The notes: generated from the sequence alone by a model not told the origin. Shown: positions 9,643 to 19,299, counted from the first letter of the stretch. The stretch is 64,000 bases of DNA from Prorocentrum cordatum (GCA_963575745.1 CAUYUJ010019899.1:104631-168630), one strand, 5' to 3'. Made by a program: numbers and translations.

Positions 9643-9799
9643 CAGTCGGGCATGTCCCTCTACAGGAGGAATGTTCAAAAATAGTGAAGACAAGTCGGGG
9701 GACGATTCTTCGACTATGCTTCGTTATGCTTGGTAATAATTTGGTTACTTCCGATTTTGTCCTAAAACATCGGCCTGTAGGAGGACATGCCCGACCTAA
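9643..9799 (+). mobile_element. TIR element A, copy 2
   Basis: CAGTCGGGCATGTCCCTCTA with AGGAGGAATGTTCAAAAATAG at the left; CCTGTAGGAGGACATGCCCG and ACCTAA at the right. About 157 bp, TIRs of about 25 bp, A+T-rich core with GGGGACGATT. A reference copy for the family. Confidence 0.88.
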
Positions 9800-9893
9800 C
9801 GCTGGCGTCCCGAGCCACGGGACGGTCCGCTCGGCAGCGTGTTCCCTCAGAGGAAGGAGGAAACCGGAAGACTAACATGTGCATCAACACATA

Positions 9894-9919
9894 CTCGGAG
9901 GTCCGCGCGGACCTCCGAG
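9894..9919. repeat. 26-bp perfect palindrome equal to two element-O ends
   Basis: Symmetric around CGCG, arms CTCGGAGGTCCGC. The arm is the TIR of element O (33785-33925, 44280-44402); here two ends sit back to back with no interior. Confidence 0.6.
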
Positions 9920-9974
9920 CATGCATGCTTGTGCAGGTCACGCCTCTGCTTCTGATTCTTCTTCTGAGAAACAG

Positions 9975-10125
9975 GTGGAAGAGCAGGAGGACGAGGACCG
10001 GCAGGCGGGAAACGGAGGAGAAGAAAAGGGATGATGGGGGAGGAAGAGGAGGAGGAGGAGGAGGAGGAGGAAGAGGAGGAGGAGGAGGAGGAGGAGGAGG
10101 AGGAGGAGGAGGAGGAGGGGGCCTG
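9975..10125. repeat. (GAG)n/(GGA)n tract
   Basis: Purine-only triplets, cleanest from 10040 to 10118. Reads as poly-Glu or poly-Gly forward and poly-Pro or poly-Leu in reverse; not coding. Confidence 0.92.
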
Positions 10126-10203
10126 AGGGAAAAGGGACTAGGGAGGAAGAAGGTGGGCACTGATCTGGGCTTCCCAGTGTAATCATGCACAGCTCGCGCG
10201 TCG

Positions 10204-10662
10204 ATGCCGAGTCAGACCCTACAGCTCGCCCAAGCGATTTTGCCAGATGCGGTGTCAGTTCCCTCTGTGCAGGGCGTCTGGAGCCAAGTTGCAGACGTCC
10301 TAGTCCCGAACTCCTCGCAGCACAGTGTAGCGTAGCTTTGAGATGATATCCTTCCCCGCGGCAGCAGAGTGTTGCGAGACTTTGAGCAAGGGGGCGGGCC
10401 TACCAACCATCCCTCCAGGACGTTGCGAGTCGAGGCACAAACTTACCGCAGGATGCGCCCCTGACCTCTAGTCAGACTGCACTGGGGGCCAGATACCATG
10501 ACATCCGCCGATCTGATATTTTCAGCTCAGCCTGCGGCCCCAGAGATCCTGACCGCTCCCCTCGGGGTGATGCTCGTGCCGGCTCAGCTCTGTTCTAGGG
10601 CCCCGGGGCCCGAAAGGCCGGCCCCAGACGCCGAGATCGAGGACGACAGCGCTGGTGTGTAA
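10204..10662 (+). pseudogene. Possible remnants of an unidentified coding sequence
   Basis: Two short frames have ordinary, non-repetitive protein composition: ATG at 10204 (MPSQTLQLAQAILPDAVSV..., stop at 10334) and ATG at 10498 (MTSADLIFSAQPAAPEIL..., 54 codons, TAA at 10660). They are in different frames with stops between. No family recognised. They could be exons, eroded gene pieces or chance. Confidence 0.2.
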
Positions 10663-11028
10663 TGGAAGATGACGATCAATACATGACCGGGGGTCGTGTG
10701 CACGCGGCGGCGCCCGGGATGACGATCAGAGAAAACCGGCCGCGGGCTGGACAACTATTTTTTGTTCAGTCGTTCTCCTCCTCCAGTCAGAAACTTGTGC
10801 AGAAATAGCAGGAAACTATGTTGTAAATCGTTCTCCCCCATTTTTATTAATCATCGGAGATCTGGGGGGCGGCCTGGGCCGTCTGGAAAAGCCTTCGTGA
10901 AGCGCCTGGGGGGCGCGGTGGGCCGGAGGCAAACACGGACGTGCGGGAGTGTTTTTTTTTCCGGTGACTCGGGGGCGACCCGGTGCCTGTTCGGGGTGTC
11001 CTGGAGATTTCTTGGGGCGGCTTTGGTC
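10663..11028. other. Spacer without a recognisable gene
   Basis: Mixed composition; GATGACGATCA occurs twice (10668, 10719). No gene or known family seen. Confidence 0.35.
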
Positions 11029-11190
11029 AGGAGGAAAAGAAACACACAGACACAATTAATCCTCGACTCCCCAAAAAATATGAGAAAATATGGGAAGTGG
11101 GGGGGAAGACAGAAACCCAGAAAATATGGGAAAATATGTGGGATATTTTTATTTGTGTGTATTTATTTGTGTGTCCTAATTTCCCTTTAT
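11029..11190 (+). repeat. Dispersed A+T-rich repeat N, copy 1
   Basis: About 160 bp: ACACACAGACA, AATTAATC, several GAAAATATGGGAA units, AGACAGAAACCCAG and TTTGTGTGTATTTATTTGTG. A closely similar copy lies at 39368-39530 on the same strand. The two differ by scattered substitutions and small indels, so duplication was relatively recent. Confidence 0.8.
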
Positions 11191-11395
11191 TTGGGGCCTC
11201 TTGGGCAGCGTTGTGTTCTCCTCGGAGCTCTGGGCCTGCCGTGGCCGGCCTCGGCGGGCAGCCACGCGCGGCCGCCGGCGCGCGCCCGCTGCCCGGAGAG
11301 CGCCTGCGGCCTCCGCGGGGCTCTCCGCGCGCTGCGGGGTGCGGAGCGGGCCATCGAGCGCTCCCGGCTTGCGGGTAGCCCTCAGAGCCAGCCTT
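11191..11395. other. G+C-rich spacer
   Basis: Ala/Arg/Gly-coding in all frames, with no gene or repeat family recognised. Confidence 0.35.
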
Positions 11396-11396
11396 G

Positions 11397-11436
<40 letters not shown>

Positions 11437-11588
11437 CGTGCACGACGTGCACGACGACGACGACGAGACGACGACGACGACGTGCACGACGTGCACGGCG
11501 ACGGCGACGAGACGACGACGACGACGACGTGCACGACGTGCACGGCGACGGCGACGACGACGACGACGACGTGCACGACGTTCACGAC

Positions 11589-11622
<34 letters not shown>

Positions 11623-11635
11623 TCGACGACGCTCA
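11396..11635. repeat. (ACG)n array with interspersed GTGCACGACGTGCACG units
   Basis: Runs of GAC triplets alternate with the palindromic block GTGCACGACGTGCAC (about 11437, 11482, 11530, 11570). This gives a higher-order repeat of roughly 45 bp. Thr/Asp/Arg runs in the translations are not a gene. Confidence 0.9.
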
Positions 11636-11819
11636 CCCCCCCGCCTGAGGTGCCCGCTCACCCAGAGAAGATCATATGCAACGACCCCCGCTTCAGGGAC
11701 GGCGGGAAGATGATGGGCGGCCTCTGGGGCCCTAAGAGCGCAGACCCGCCCACCAGTGGGAGGAGAGCGCGGGAGACGAGGAACGGAAGGTCGCGAAGGA
11801 AGGGCAGCGGAACCAGACC

Positions 11820-12007
11820 TCCTCGCGTTGTGCAAAAATATCACGACGGGAGGCTTTCCGCTATTCTTGGCCTCCACGGTCCCTTCCCCGCCCTCCTTGC
11901 CGTCAAACAACGACTCGGGATGAAAAACTGGGTCCCTTGGGAAGGGGTCCAGACCTCTGGGGGTCGACGTTGAGTTGTGGAGGAATCACGACGTCGGGGG
12001 TCTGGGG
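11820..12007 (-). mobile_element. TIR element C, copy 7
   Basis: Reverse orientation: ATCACGACGGGAGGC..., AACGACTCGGGATGAAAAAC, GGGAAGGGGTC and a right end CACGACGTCGGGGGTCTGGG. The left TIR is eroded. Confidence 0.65.
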
Positions 12008-12795
12008 AGGGAGGGAGCAGGCACGCGGGCGGAGGGGAGGAGCGCGAGGAGTGAGTGAGTGAGCCCAGCCTCGATGTGAGTCGGGACGACGAGCCACGAA
12101 TGCCCGGGACGCCAGGAGGATGATGAGCGACATGGAGGGCCCAGCGCAGACCCGCAGCACGTGGGCTGACCCAGACATCCTCTCACTGTGAGCAAGTCAC
12201 ACCCGAAGATGCTCGACGGCTTTCGACTTCCTGTGGCCCCCACGGGGCCCAGGGGCCGCCGAGAGACCTCGTCGGGAGGTGCCGGGAAAGGGACCTCTCG
12301 ACCTCGGGCGGTCCACAGCGGCGAAGAAGCACGAGGTCGTAGATCTTGGGAGGTTCGAGGCCCGATGATCCCTTGGCGGTCCTTAAGGCTTCCGAGAAAC
12401 CCCCCAAAGGCGAACGAATGGCCTTCGGCCCATCCCGCCGCCCTGCCTCTCAGGGGCCCTCGTGGGCCCGAACAGTCACCCGAGAGGACGCGCCAAGCCA
12501 AGGAAGCTTTGAGACTTTGGGGTCTGGGCCCCTTCGAAAGTCTCCCTGGGACCGAGGATTGAGGCTCGGAGGGCTGGGACGAGCCCGCGCCGTGCCCGGC
12601 GGTGCGGTGGCGGATCAATCACGTCCCATGACCGCCCGTCGATCACCCAGGGTCGAGAGCCAAGCTTGGCCCGGGTTGCAGGGCAGGGTGCGAAGGGGGG
12701 ACTGGCCCACCACCAGGGTCGACCGAGGCGAAAGTAGCTTGCGAGGGGCAGGTGGTCGGCTTCGCCACATCCTGGACTCCGCCCGTTCGCCTTCC
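12008..12795. other. Gene-free G+C-rich stretch
   Basis: Nearly 800 bp with no family match seen. Open frames on both strands are Pro/Arg/Gly-rich without domains. An alternating GTGAGTGAGTGAG stretch lies at 12050. Confidence 0.4.
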
Positions 12796-12900
12796 TCCTC
12801 CTCTCCTCCTCCTCCTCCTCCTCCTCCTCCTCCTCGTCCTCGTCCTCCTCCTCCTCCTCCTCCTCCTCCTCCTCCTCCTCCTCCTCCGCCTCCTCCCTGG
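12796..12900. repeat. (CTC)n tract
   Basis: About 100 bp of CTC with CGTCCTCGTCCTC interruptions near 12833. Pyrimidine on the + strand. Confidence 0.95.
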
Positions 12901-12974
12901 TCAACCTTTCGTTTTGCCGTGTTCGCTCTTGGTCCCTCTCCTTCCATTCCTCCCCCATCCTCACCATACACATT

Positions 12975-13142
12975 GTTCAGTTCTGAGTATTCCAGAGTTG
13001 TTTGTTTTTGGGTTGGGCAAGATCCTTTCATTTCTAATTCTTATATCCTGGGCCTCTTCCCTCTTCCTGGCCAGTAGGGGACCAGGAACAATCTGCCACG
13101 AGCACAACTAGAACTGGGCACGATCAGAAATGAACGACGTGC
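12975..13142 (+). repeat. Dispersed repeat U, copy 1
   Basis: Shares with 32965-33130: GGGCAAGATCC, GGGCCTCTTCC...CTTCCTGGCCA, GGGGACCAGGAACAA, CACGAGCACA and the terminal AGAAATGAACGACGTG. About 165 bp, same strand. Function unknown. Confidence 0.7.
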
Positions 13143-13174
13143 AGTCTTTCTACTCATTCCCTTCTTCCTGCCTT

Positions 13175-13188
13175 TCTCCTCCTCCTCC

Positions 13189-13220
<32 letters not shown>

Positions 13221-13275
13221 GGTATCCTCCTTGTCCTGTTCATTCCCTCCTCCTCCTCCTCCTCCTCCTCCTCTT
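13175..13275. repeat. Interrupted (CTC)n tract
   Basis: Two CTC runs separated by ATCTTCGGTATCCTCCTTGTC. The similar phrase CTTCAGTATCCTCCTCAG follows the second, so unit duplication is likely. Confidence 0.9.
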
Positions 13276-13341
13276 CAGTATCCTCCTCAGCCCGCTTCTC
13301 TGCCTTTGTCATGTGCCAGCCATCTCCCGCCTGCCTCGCAG

Positions 13342-13470
13342 CCTGGACTCCGGGGCCGGCGGCCCTCCGCCCCGAGCCCTCTCGACGGGCCCAGGGGCCC
13401 CGCGAGCGCCACGGGAAGGGAGGAGCTTCAGAGCAGCTGTCCGTCACGCGCTCTCGCGGCGAAGGGAAGG
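13342..13470 (+). mobile_element. TIR element C, degenerate copy 8
   Basis: Keeps CCGCCCCGAGCCCTCTCGAC, GGGCCCAGGGGCCCCGCGAG and CTGTCCGTCACGCGCTCTCG in family order. Followed at once by a GGA tract. TIRs lost. Confidence 0.4.
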
Positions 13471-13479
13471 AGGGCAGAG

Positions 13480-13692
13480 CGAGGGGAGGGAGGAGGAAGG
13501 AGGAAGGAGGGGGGAGGGGAAGGGGGAGGGGGAGGGGAGGTAGGGAGGGAGGAGGAGAGGAGGAGGAGGAGGAGGAGGAGGAGGAGGAGGAGGAGGAGGG
13601 GGAGGGAGGTGGAGGAGGAGGAGGAGGGCGAGGAGAAGGAGCAGGAGCAGGAGCAGGAGGAGGAGGGGGAGGAGGAGGAGGAGGGAGGAGGG
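13480..13692. repeat. Purine-rich (GGA)n tract
   Basis: GGAGGG, GAG and GGAGCA units, purine-only for more than 150 bp. Poly-Glu and poly-Gly translations are not genes. Confidence 0.95.
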
Positions 13693-13883
13693 CGAAGAAC
13701 GAGCACGAGACGCATGGTTTAGCTCCAGCCATGCTCTCCTCTGGATGGTCCTCCTGCCCCCCCTTCGGGCATCTCCTCGAGCGTGCACCCGCGCAGAGGG
13801 CGCTCCAGGCAGGGCCTCGCTCGTCGGCGGAGGCTGGCGGCAGGCCGGCGGAAGCCTGCAGGACGCCAGGTCGGGGCTCATGC

Positions 13884-14260
13884 AGGCCTCCTAGATCTTG
13901 GCATCGCTCGGACGTGTGGATCTTTCCCTCGGCGAGGACCATCGAGGAGCATCCTTGACCATTTGGCGAACAAGCCACGCACGAAACCGAACAAAAGCAC
14001 AGGGAGTGGACGTCCGAGCGATGGCAGGAGATGGGGTCGGAGTAGACGGGGTCGGAGGATCGTGCCGCATCCCCGATGCAACGGCGGTGCATCGGTGATG
14101 CGGCTCGATGTGGGGCCCAATTTTCTCCACGCCGACGTCGCCGATGCATCGCCGACGTCGCCGATGCATCGCGGATGCATCGCCGATACATCGGCGATGC
14201 ATTGGCGACGCGGCGCGATCTTCCGACCCCATCTACTCGGACCCCATCCAGGAGGCCTCT
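13884..14260 (+). mobile_element. Foldback element B, copy 3, split by element V
   Basis: The left arm AGGCCTCCTAGAT ends at 13896; the rest of the arm resumes at 14029 as AGATGGGGTCGGAGTAGACG. The core of GATGCATCG-type palindromes and the right arm GACCCCATCCAGGAGGCCTC follow. In copy 4 the arm reads straight through as CCTCCTAGATGGGGTC, so the intervening DNA is an insertion. Confidence 0.85.
13897..14028 (+). mobile_element. TIR element V, copy 1, nested in element B
   Basis: Inverted ends GCATCGCTCGGACGT and ACGTCCGAGCGATGGC. Flanked by AGAT on both sides, a candidate 4-bp target duplication. The second copy at 48277-48412 shares the interior (GGCGAGGACCATCGAGGAGC, CACGAAACCGAA). No coding capacity. 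Confidence 0.85.
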
Positions 14261-14317
14261 ACAAACGGGATCAGCCAGAGCGCCAGATCTTGCAGGATCC
14301 TGCAGAGCCAGGGTACC

Positions 14318-14450
14318 TCCGCCACTAAACAAATACACATACACCCTCCAATGGACAATTCCTGGGCCTCAGTGGAGGGTGCCGCCCACCCTGACGGGAC
14401 ATGTACAATTCGTCGGAGGTTGTCTGTGTGTATTGTCGTGGGTTAAGGAT
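14318..14450. mobile_element. Foldback element (single copy seen)
   Basis: Left arm ACAAATACACATACACCCTCC and GACAATT pairs with AATTCGTCGGAGGTTG and TCTGTGTGTATTGT on the right; a GTGGAGGGTG inner pair lies at the centre. Imperfect but long. Confidence 0.55.
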
Positions 14451-14557
14451 CGCATTGACAATGGCTTGGGCGCAAGATCCTGCAAAGCCTGACTGACCCG
14501 GGTCTGGATGGACCCGGGTCGGTAGATCCACGAGCTGGGTCGAGCCGAGACGACCGT

Positions 14558-14713
14558 CCCCAGACATGGGACGTCCCGACCCTTTCCCCGGGACCAGTTT
14601 TTCGCCCTGAGTCTGTTTGCTGAAGGTCCCGAGGCCCAGCGAGGGCCCCCCAGGGCCGGAAACAGGCAAAAACCTCCCGTCCTGATTTGTGAACGGCGCG
14701 ATCCTGTCTGGGT
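14558..14713 (+). mobile_element. TIR element C, copy 9
   Basis: Starts CCCCAGACATGGGACGTCCC, ends GATCCTGTCTGGG; TTTTCGCCCTGAGTC and GGCAAAAACCTCCCGTCCTG lie inside. Good full-length copy. Confidence 0.85.
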
Positions 14714-14760
14714 TTCGGGCGAGCTGCTCAATGAGGCCGATCACGTATGTTCCAGCGATC

Positions 14761-14992
14761 TAGGCCTCCTAGATGGGGTCCACGTAGATGTGGTCGGAGG
14801 GTCGCGCCGCATCGCCGATGCATCGGCGATGAGGATCGATGTGGAGCCCGCCTTGCTCCACGTCGACGTCGTCGATGCACCGCCGATGTCGACGTTGCAT
14901 CGCCAGTGCATCGCCGATGCATCGCCGATGTATCGCCGATGCGGCCTGATCCACCGACCCCATCTACTCCGACCCCATCTAGGAGGCCTCTA
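14761..14992 (+). mobile_element. Foldback element B, copy 4 (reference copy)
   Basis: Perfect outer arms TAGGCCTCCTAGATGGGGTC and GACCCCATCTAGGAGGCCTC. The interior is a ladder of CGCCGATGCATCGGCGATG palindromes with CCACGTCGACGTCGTCGATG at the middle. The whole 230 bp can fold on itself. No open frame. Confidence 0.9.
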
Positions 14993-15059
14993 AGCGACAA
15001 GACAGAGTCGCGAGCGCTTCGGGCCCGGAGGGAAGCGAGTCCCGAGGGACATGGGTCCT

Positions 15060-15118
15060 GAGGTGGTCACCGCTCTCTCGGGCCCTCCAGGGGCCCTCCA
15101 GGGGCCCTCCAGGACCGT
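15060..15118 (+). repeat. Short CCCTCCAGGGG tandem repeat
   Basis: Three copies of GGGCCCTCCAG at 15080-15112. It sits between element B copy 4 and element A copy 3. Confidence 0.7.
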
Positions 15119-15149
15119 CAGAAAACGACTCGGGATGAAGATCTCGTCT

Positions 15150-15311
15150 CAAGTCGGGCCTGTCCCTCTACAGGAGGAACATGCACGAATCATAACAACA
15201 TAGTCTGGGGACGATTTTGTTTTAAATATGTTTTGGTCATTTGTGGGCATTTTGGGGCTATTTTTTACTTGTCGTCCAAAGTCTGCCTGTAGGGGGACAT
15301 GCCCGACCTAA
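15150..15311 (+). mobile_element. TIR element A, copy 3
   Basis: CAAGTCGGGCCTGTCCCTCT and ACAGGAGGAACATG at the left, CTGCCTGTAGGGGGACATGC and CCGACCTAA at the right, with an A+T-rich core containing GGGGACGATTTTG. Confidence 0.88.
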
Positions 15312-15512
15312 ATCTCGTCCTGGGGGAAGGCCCCGGGGTCCAGGACCCGTTTCCCTCAGGACCCGCTTCCCCCATGCTGAATTTCGGCTGAGGTGCTCCA
15401 TGGGGCCGACCACGTAACTCCAGCGACAAGGAGGAGCAGTGAGCTTAGTGGGCCCTGGGAACGACAGGGCAGTTTCTGTTCGTTTTGCCGGTTTGGTTGC
15501 CGGCTCCGGCGC
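15312..15512. other. Spacer before the assembly gap
   Basis: Contains a local repeat (ACCCGTTTCCCTCAGGACCCG) and then unique sequence up to the gap. No gene. Confidence 0.4.
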
Positions 15513-15612
15513 NNNNNNNNNNNNNNNNNNNNNNNNNNNNNNNNNNNNNNNNNNNNNNNNNNNNNNNNNNNNNNNNNNNNNNNNNNNNNNNNNNNNNNNN
15601 NNNNNNNNNNNN
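15513..15612. other. Assembly gap of 100 N
   Basis: Exactly 100 unknown bases, a conventional placeholder of unknown true size. The right edge lies in a (CTA)n tract, probably why assembly broke here. Confidence 0.99.
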
Positions 15613-15648
15613 CACTACTACTTACTACGACTTACTACTACTACTACT

Positions 15649-15737
<89 letters not shown>

Positions 15738-15739
15738 AT

Positions 15740-15822
<83 letters not shown>

Positions 15823-15855
15823 TTGCTACTACTAGTACTACTACTGCTACTCTCC
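15613..15855. repeat. (CTA)n microsatellite, at least 240 bp
   Basis: Nearly pure ACT/CTA triplets from the gap edge to 15822, then interrupted. Frames crossing the gap (poly-Tyr, poly-Thr, poly-Leu) are artefacts. Confidence 0.97.
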
Positions 15856-15876
15856 TCGCCATCTTGGTCATACCAT

Positions 15877-16054
15877 CGGCGAGAGGGGGGGGAACAGAGA
15901 AGGAAGGGACATCTCAGAAGCCCTCGTGCCTTCTGAGAAGTTGTTGTTTGTCTTCGGGGAAGGCGTTGACAACTTCTCAGAAGGCTGGGGAGCTTCCGAA
16001 CCTTCTGAGAAGGCCTGCTCCTTCTCACTTCCCCCCCCTCGCTCGCAGCCGATC
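15877..16054 (+). mobile_element. TIR element F, copy 1
   Basis: Outer ends TCGGCGAGAGGGGGGGGAAC and CTTCCCCCCCCTCGCTCGCA. Inside are several TTCTCAGAAG/CTTCTGAGAAG palindromes and GTTGTTTGTCTTCGGGG, shared with copies at 37699 and 61058. Confidence 0.8.
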
Positions 16055-16091
16055 CTCGTTCCTCCCCGCTTCGCCTCATGCTCCCCTGCGC

Positions 16092-16150
16092 GCTCTCTCG
16101 CTCTCTCTCTCTTTCTCTCTCCCTCTCTCTCTCTCTATCTCTCTCTCTGC
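16092..16150. repeat. (CT)n microsatellite
   Basis: Interrupted TCTCTC run. The following 300 bp hold no recognised gene. Confidence 0.9.
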
Positions 16151-16447
16151 CGCGCTGTTCTGGCAGAAGGGGGGTGCATGGCACCATGGCGCGGAGGTTG
16201 CCGTATGTGTTTCGTCTGCCTTTGCACGGCCTTTTAGGTCATAGCAGTCGAGGATCTGATCCAGGCACGTCCAGAACGCTGGACAAACGTTTCTTCACCA
16301 ACCTGCCGGACAGCTGGTCCAGTCTCGTCAGCGCGTTCTCCTATTCCAGCGTAAGTCAAAGAAGGTAGTCCAGGCTTGCTTTGCGAAATGTTCGAGAAGC
16401 TGGCCAAGATGTCTTGAATGATAGCTGTATTGGTCCAAGTTTCGGAT

Positions 16448-16720
16448 GTTCTGCCCCCTCGAGCCCCTGCGGGCCTTTCTGCATTCCTTGTTAAGCCGTC
16501 TTCATTCCAGGCGCGTGTTGCGGCAGGCATTGTTGTTTATCAGCACTACGGCTGCGTCGTCTTGTTCTATCACAGTAAGTTCTGCCCTCATCAAGCCCAT
16601 TCGGGCCTTTCTGCTTTCCCTGTTAAGCCGTTTTCGTTCCAGGCGTGCGTTGCGGCAGGCCTTGCCTGATATCCTCCGCATAGCGGCTGCATCGCCTGAG
16701 TCATCTTACACACGCAATGT
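16448..16720 (+). repeat. Tandem duplication, two units of about 131 bp
   Basis: GTTCTGCCC...CGGGCCTTTCTGC, CTGTTAAGCCGT, TTCCAGGCG and GTTGCGGCAGGC recur in order at 16448 and 16579. Units have diverged moderately. A GAG tract follows. Confidence 0.8.
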
Positions 16721-16747
16721 CTGTACAGCATATTTCCGAACAACCGA

Positions 16748-16862
16748 AAAAGGAGGAGGAGGAGGAGGAGGAGAAGGAGGAGGAGGAGGAGGAGGAGGAG
16801 GAGGAGAGGGAGACGGAGGAGGAAGAGGTGAAGAGAGAGAGAGAGGAGGAGGAGGAGGAGAT
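16748..16862. repeat. (GAG)n tract
   Basis: Purine-only triplets with AAGAGGTGAAGAGAGAGAG interruptions near 16825. Confidence 0.93.
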
Positions 16863-17634
16863 CCGGGCAGGTGGAGTTCACGGGCCCCAATGGCGAGGCC
16901 ATGGGGGCGTTCCACAACCTGTCCTCGGACCTCCATCCCTGTGGCGCCCGCCACCTCCGCGGAACCCCCCCCAACCGCGAACACGCTGCAGCCCGCGAAA
17001 AGACATGCCCGCGAAAAGACACGCTGCCTCGCCTCGGGGGGTCAGAGACCCAGAGCTCCACACGTCGGAACAAGTCACGATCGAAGTCTTCACTCTCGGT
17101 TTCTGGGAGCCATCACTGGGTCCTGGGACAATCGAGAACAGTTCTGGATTAGACACCAGTGACGGGGAAGGTGTGAGTCTAGACCTATGGGGTTCTGCGC
17201 TGCGACAAACAGATGGCGTCGAAGATCTGGGGATCGGGTCCGAAGGGGTGGGGCCCCAGGGATAGGAAAGGGCCTCCGGGCCGAATCTGCACAGTCCGAG
17301 GCCTCCCCGCCCCCAGGACCCGTGCCTCGGGGCCCCGTCTTCAGAGCGCCGATCGCCGAGGTTCGAGGATGGAGGCCTTGGAGGTCGGTGGCACTCTGGT
17401 TGGGGCTGCCGCCGAAGGGCCGCTCGCCGAGCTCCGAGGATGGAGGCCCTGGGCGTTGCCGGTGCCCGTTGGGGCTGGCCCTCCGTGGGCCCTCCGGGGG
17501 CCCTCGGCGACCTCGGGCCGCCGACGCCGTGCCGTGGGCTCGCGCCGCGGATCCCCAGAGGCCCACCACGCCCCGTCCCCGCGCCCGGCTTCTGGCGCCG
17601 AGCCGCCATTGCCCATTCGCCCTTCTCCGCCTCC
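16863..17634. other. Gene-free G+C-rich stretch with a small tandem repeat
   Basis: CCGAGGTTCGAGGATGGAGG (17356) and CCGAGCTCCGAGGATGGAGG (17431) head two units of about 75 bp. CGCGAAAAGACATGC and CGCGAAAAGACACGC repeat at 16995-17025. Long frames run through both strands but carry no domain. Confidence 0.45.
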
Positions 17635-17726
17635 TGCTCCTCCTCCTCCTCCTCCTCCTCCTCCTCCTCCTCCTCCTCCTCCTCGTCCTCCTCCTCCTCC
17701 TGCTCCTCCTCCTCCTCTTCCTCGCG
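17635..17726. repeat. (CTC)n tract
   Basis: Nearly pure CTC for 85 bp, pyrimidine on the + strand. Confidence 0.95.
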
Positions 17727-17995
17727 GCCTGGCCCGCAGAGTGGGGGCGCAAGCGGGGCTCACTCCCAACTGCGCCTCGAGCCTGTTCTCCAAGACGGCG
17801 GGCGGCGCCTTCAACGGCACCAGGACAGCGCCTCTGGCTCCTTTGCTCATTGCACCGCGTCCCTGGACGTCAGAGTGAGGAGGCCGAGCCTTCCTTCATT
17901 GTTCCTAGGCGCGTGGCTGAGGTGTTCCGTGGTGAAGATTGTTGCTGTTGCGTTGGACTTTCATGTGCTAAGAAAGTCAGACGACGAAAAGGTAG

Positions 17996-18124
17996 CCATA
18001 CCACTACTCTTCGCCCGTTTTCCCTTGTGTCGGCCTCCTGGGAGGCGCTCGTCCCCACAGCTGGATTCGCCTTGACGTTTTGGTCAGAACGCACCCGGGA
18101 GAGGTCCAGGGAGTAGTGGTATCG
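17996..18124 (+). mobile_element. TIR element BB, copy 2
   Basis: Left end CCATACCACTACTC, right end GGGAGTAGTGGTATCG, with an inner pair GGCGCTCGTCCCC. TTTTGGTCAGAACGCACCCG matches copy 1 at 9173-9288. Confidence 0.7.
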
Positions 18125-18154
18125 TTTTTTGTTGTCTCCCCAGAAAAATGTTGC

Positions 18155-19257
18155 TTGATCTCCCTCTGGTGGGTCTTGTGTTTTTCAATCAAAGTGCTCC
18201 TCCTAGGGCTCGCACCCTGTCTTTTACAAAGGAAAATACTCCTCCTCATATTGGTTTGTTGGCCCCCCAACTACCACAACAACGGCTCCCGTCTGATTCT
18301 CGCGGGGGACCTCTTCCGAATGTATGCAGGAATCGCACTCTCGCGTTGCACCTCGCAATTTATTCAGACGCTGCGCCCTCGACGCTCTCGAACCGCGCTA
18401 TCGCTCTGGCTTCTCTGGCGATTTACGTGGGAATCGCGCCATCGCTCGAGACCTTGCGATTCATGTAGGACTCACGCTTCAGCGCTTTAGCAACCCGCCT
18501 GTTGGACCTGGCCGATTGGGCCCGCCTTCCCGACCCGCCCTTTAGGATCTCCCCGCCCGATCAACCCGTCTGGTTCTGCCACGATACCCCGCAAGCAGGT
18601 AAGAGCGCACAGTCTTAAAATGATAGTTGTTGCTGTTGTTGTTGCTGCTGTTGAGTTCTCCTTCCGGAAAAAAAGGAGTGGACCTTGCGCTTTTCAATTG
18701 AAGTGGTATTCCTGTGGCTCGCACCCTGGTTTTTTGTTTAAAGGAAATTCTTTCCCCTCAGATTGCGCCCAGGCCCCCGACTCACAGCACCGCTTCATAC
18801 TTCCGCACAAGTAATTCGAAACCGCGCTCTCGCCCGGCACTTCGTCATCATGTATGCAGGCATCGCGCCATCGCGTGGCAGTTCCCCGCAATGTACGACG
18901 ACGCCGTGCCACCAACACTCCGAAATCGCGCTCTCGCGTTGGATTGCCTGACGATGTACTTTGGGATTCGCGCTATCACTCGAAACGTTCATGCGATTCC
19001 ATCCTTCTCCCTCCCCCTCGCGAGGTTCCCCCTTCATCGAAACGTTCATGGGCTACGTTTTGCGATTCCATCCTTCTCCCTCCCCCTTCATCGAAACGTT
19101 CATGGGATTCGCGCTAGCACTCGAAACGTTCCTGCGAGTCATGCTGCACTGGACGCCTCCGCGGCGCGCCCGCTCGACCCAAGCCCGCCCTATGCCCGCC
19201 CGCTCGGCCTGCCCCTTCGGGTCCGCCCGCCCGACCCGCCCGCCTGGTTCTGCCGTC
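18155..19257 (+). repeat. Diverged tandem duplication of about 0.4-0.6 kb
   Basis: Both halves run in the same order. First GCTCGCACCCTG (18212, 18718), then TCGCGCCATCGC-type motifs near GTATGCAGG (18325, 18850), then TGGTTCTGCC (18570, 19244). Inside each half a shorter motif (AATCGCGCTCTCGC followed by a 25-30-bp spacer) repeats several times. No coding frame is conserved between halves. Confidence 0.65.
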
Positions 19258-19299
19258 TGTGCTCCTGCTCCTTACCCCCCCTCCTGCAGATCCCTCTCG

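Noticed and set aside
15393-16244. Frames spanning the gap with poly-Leu, poly-Thr and poly-Tyr
   Set aside because: They cross 100 unknown bases and a (CTA)n tract, so are artefacts.
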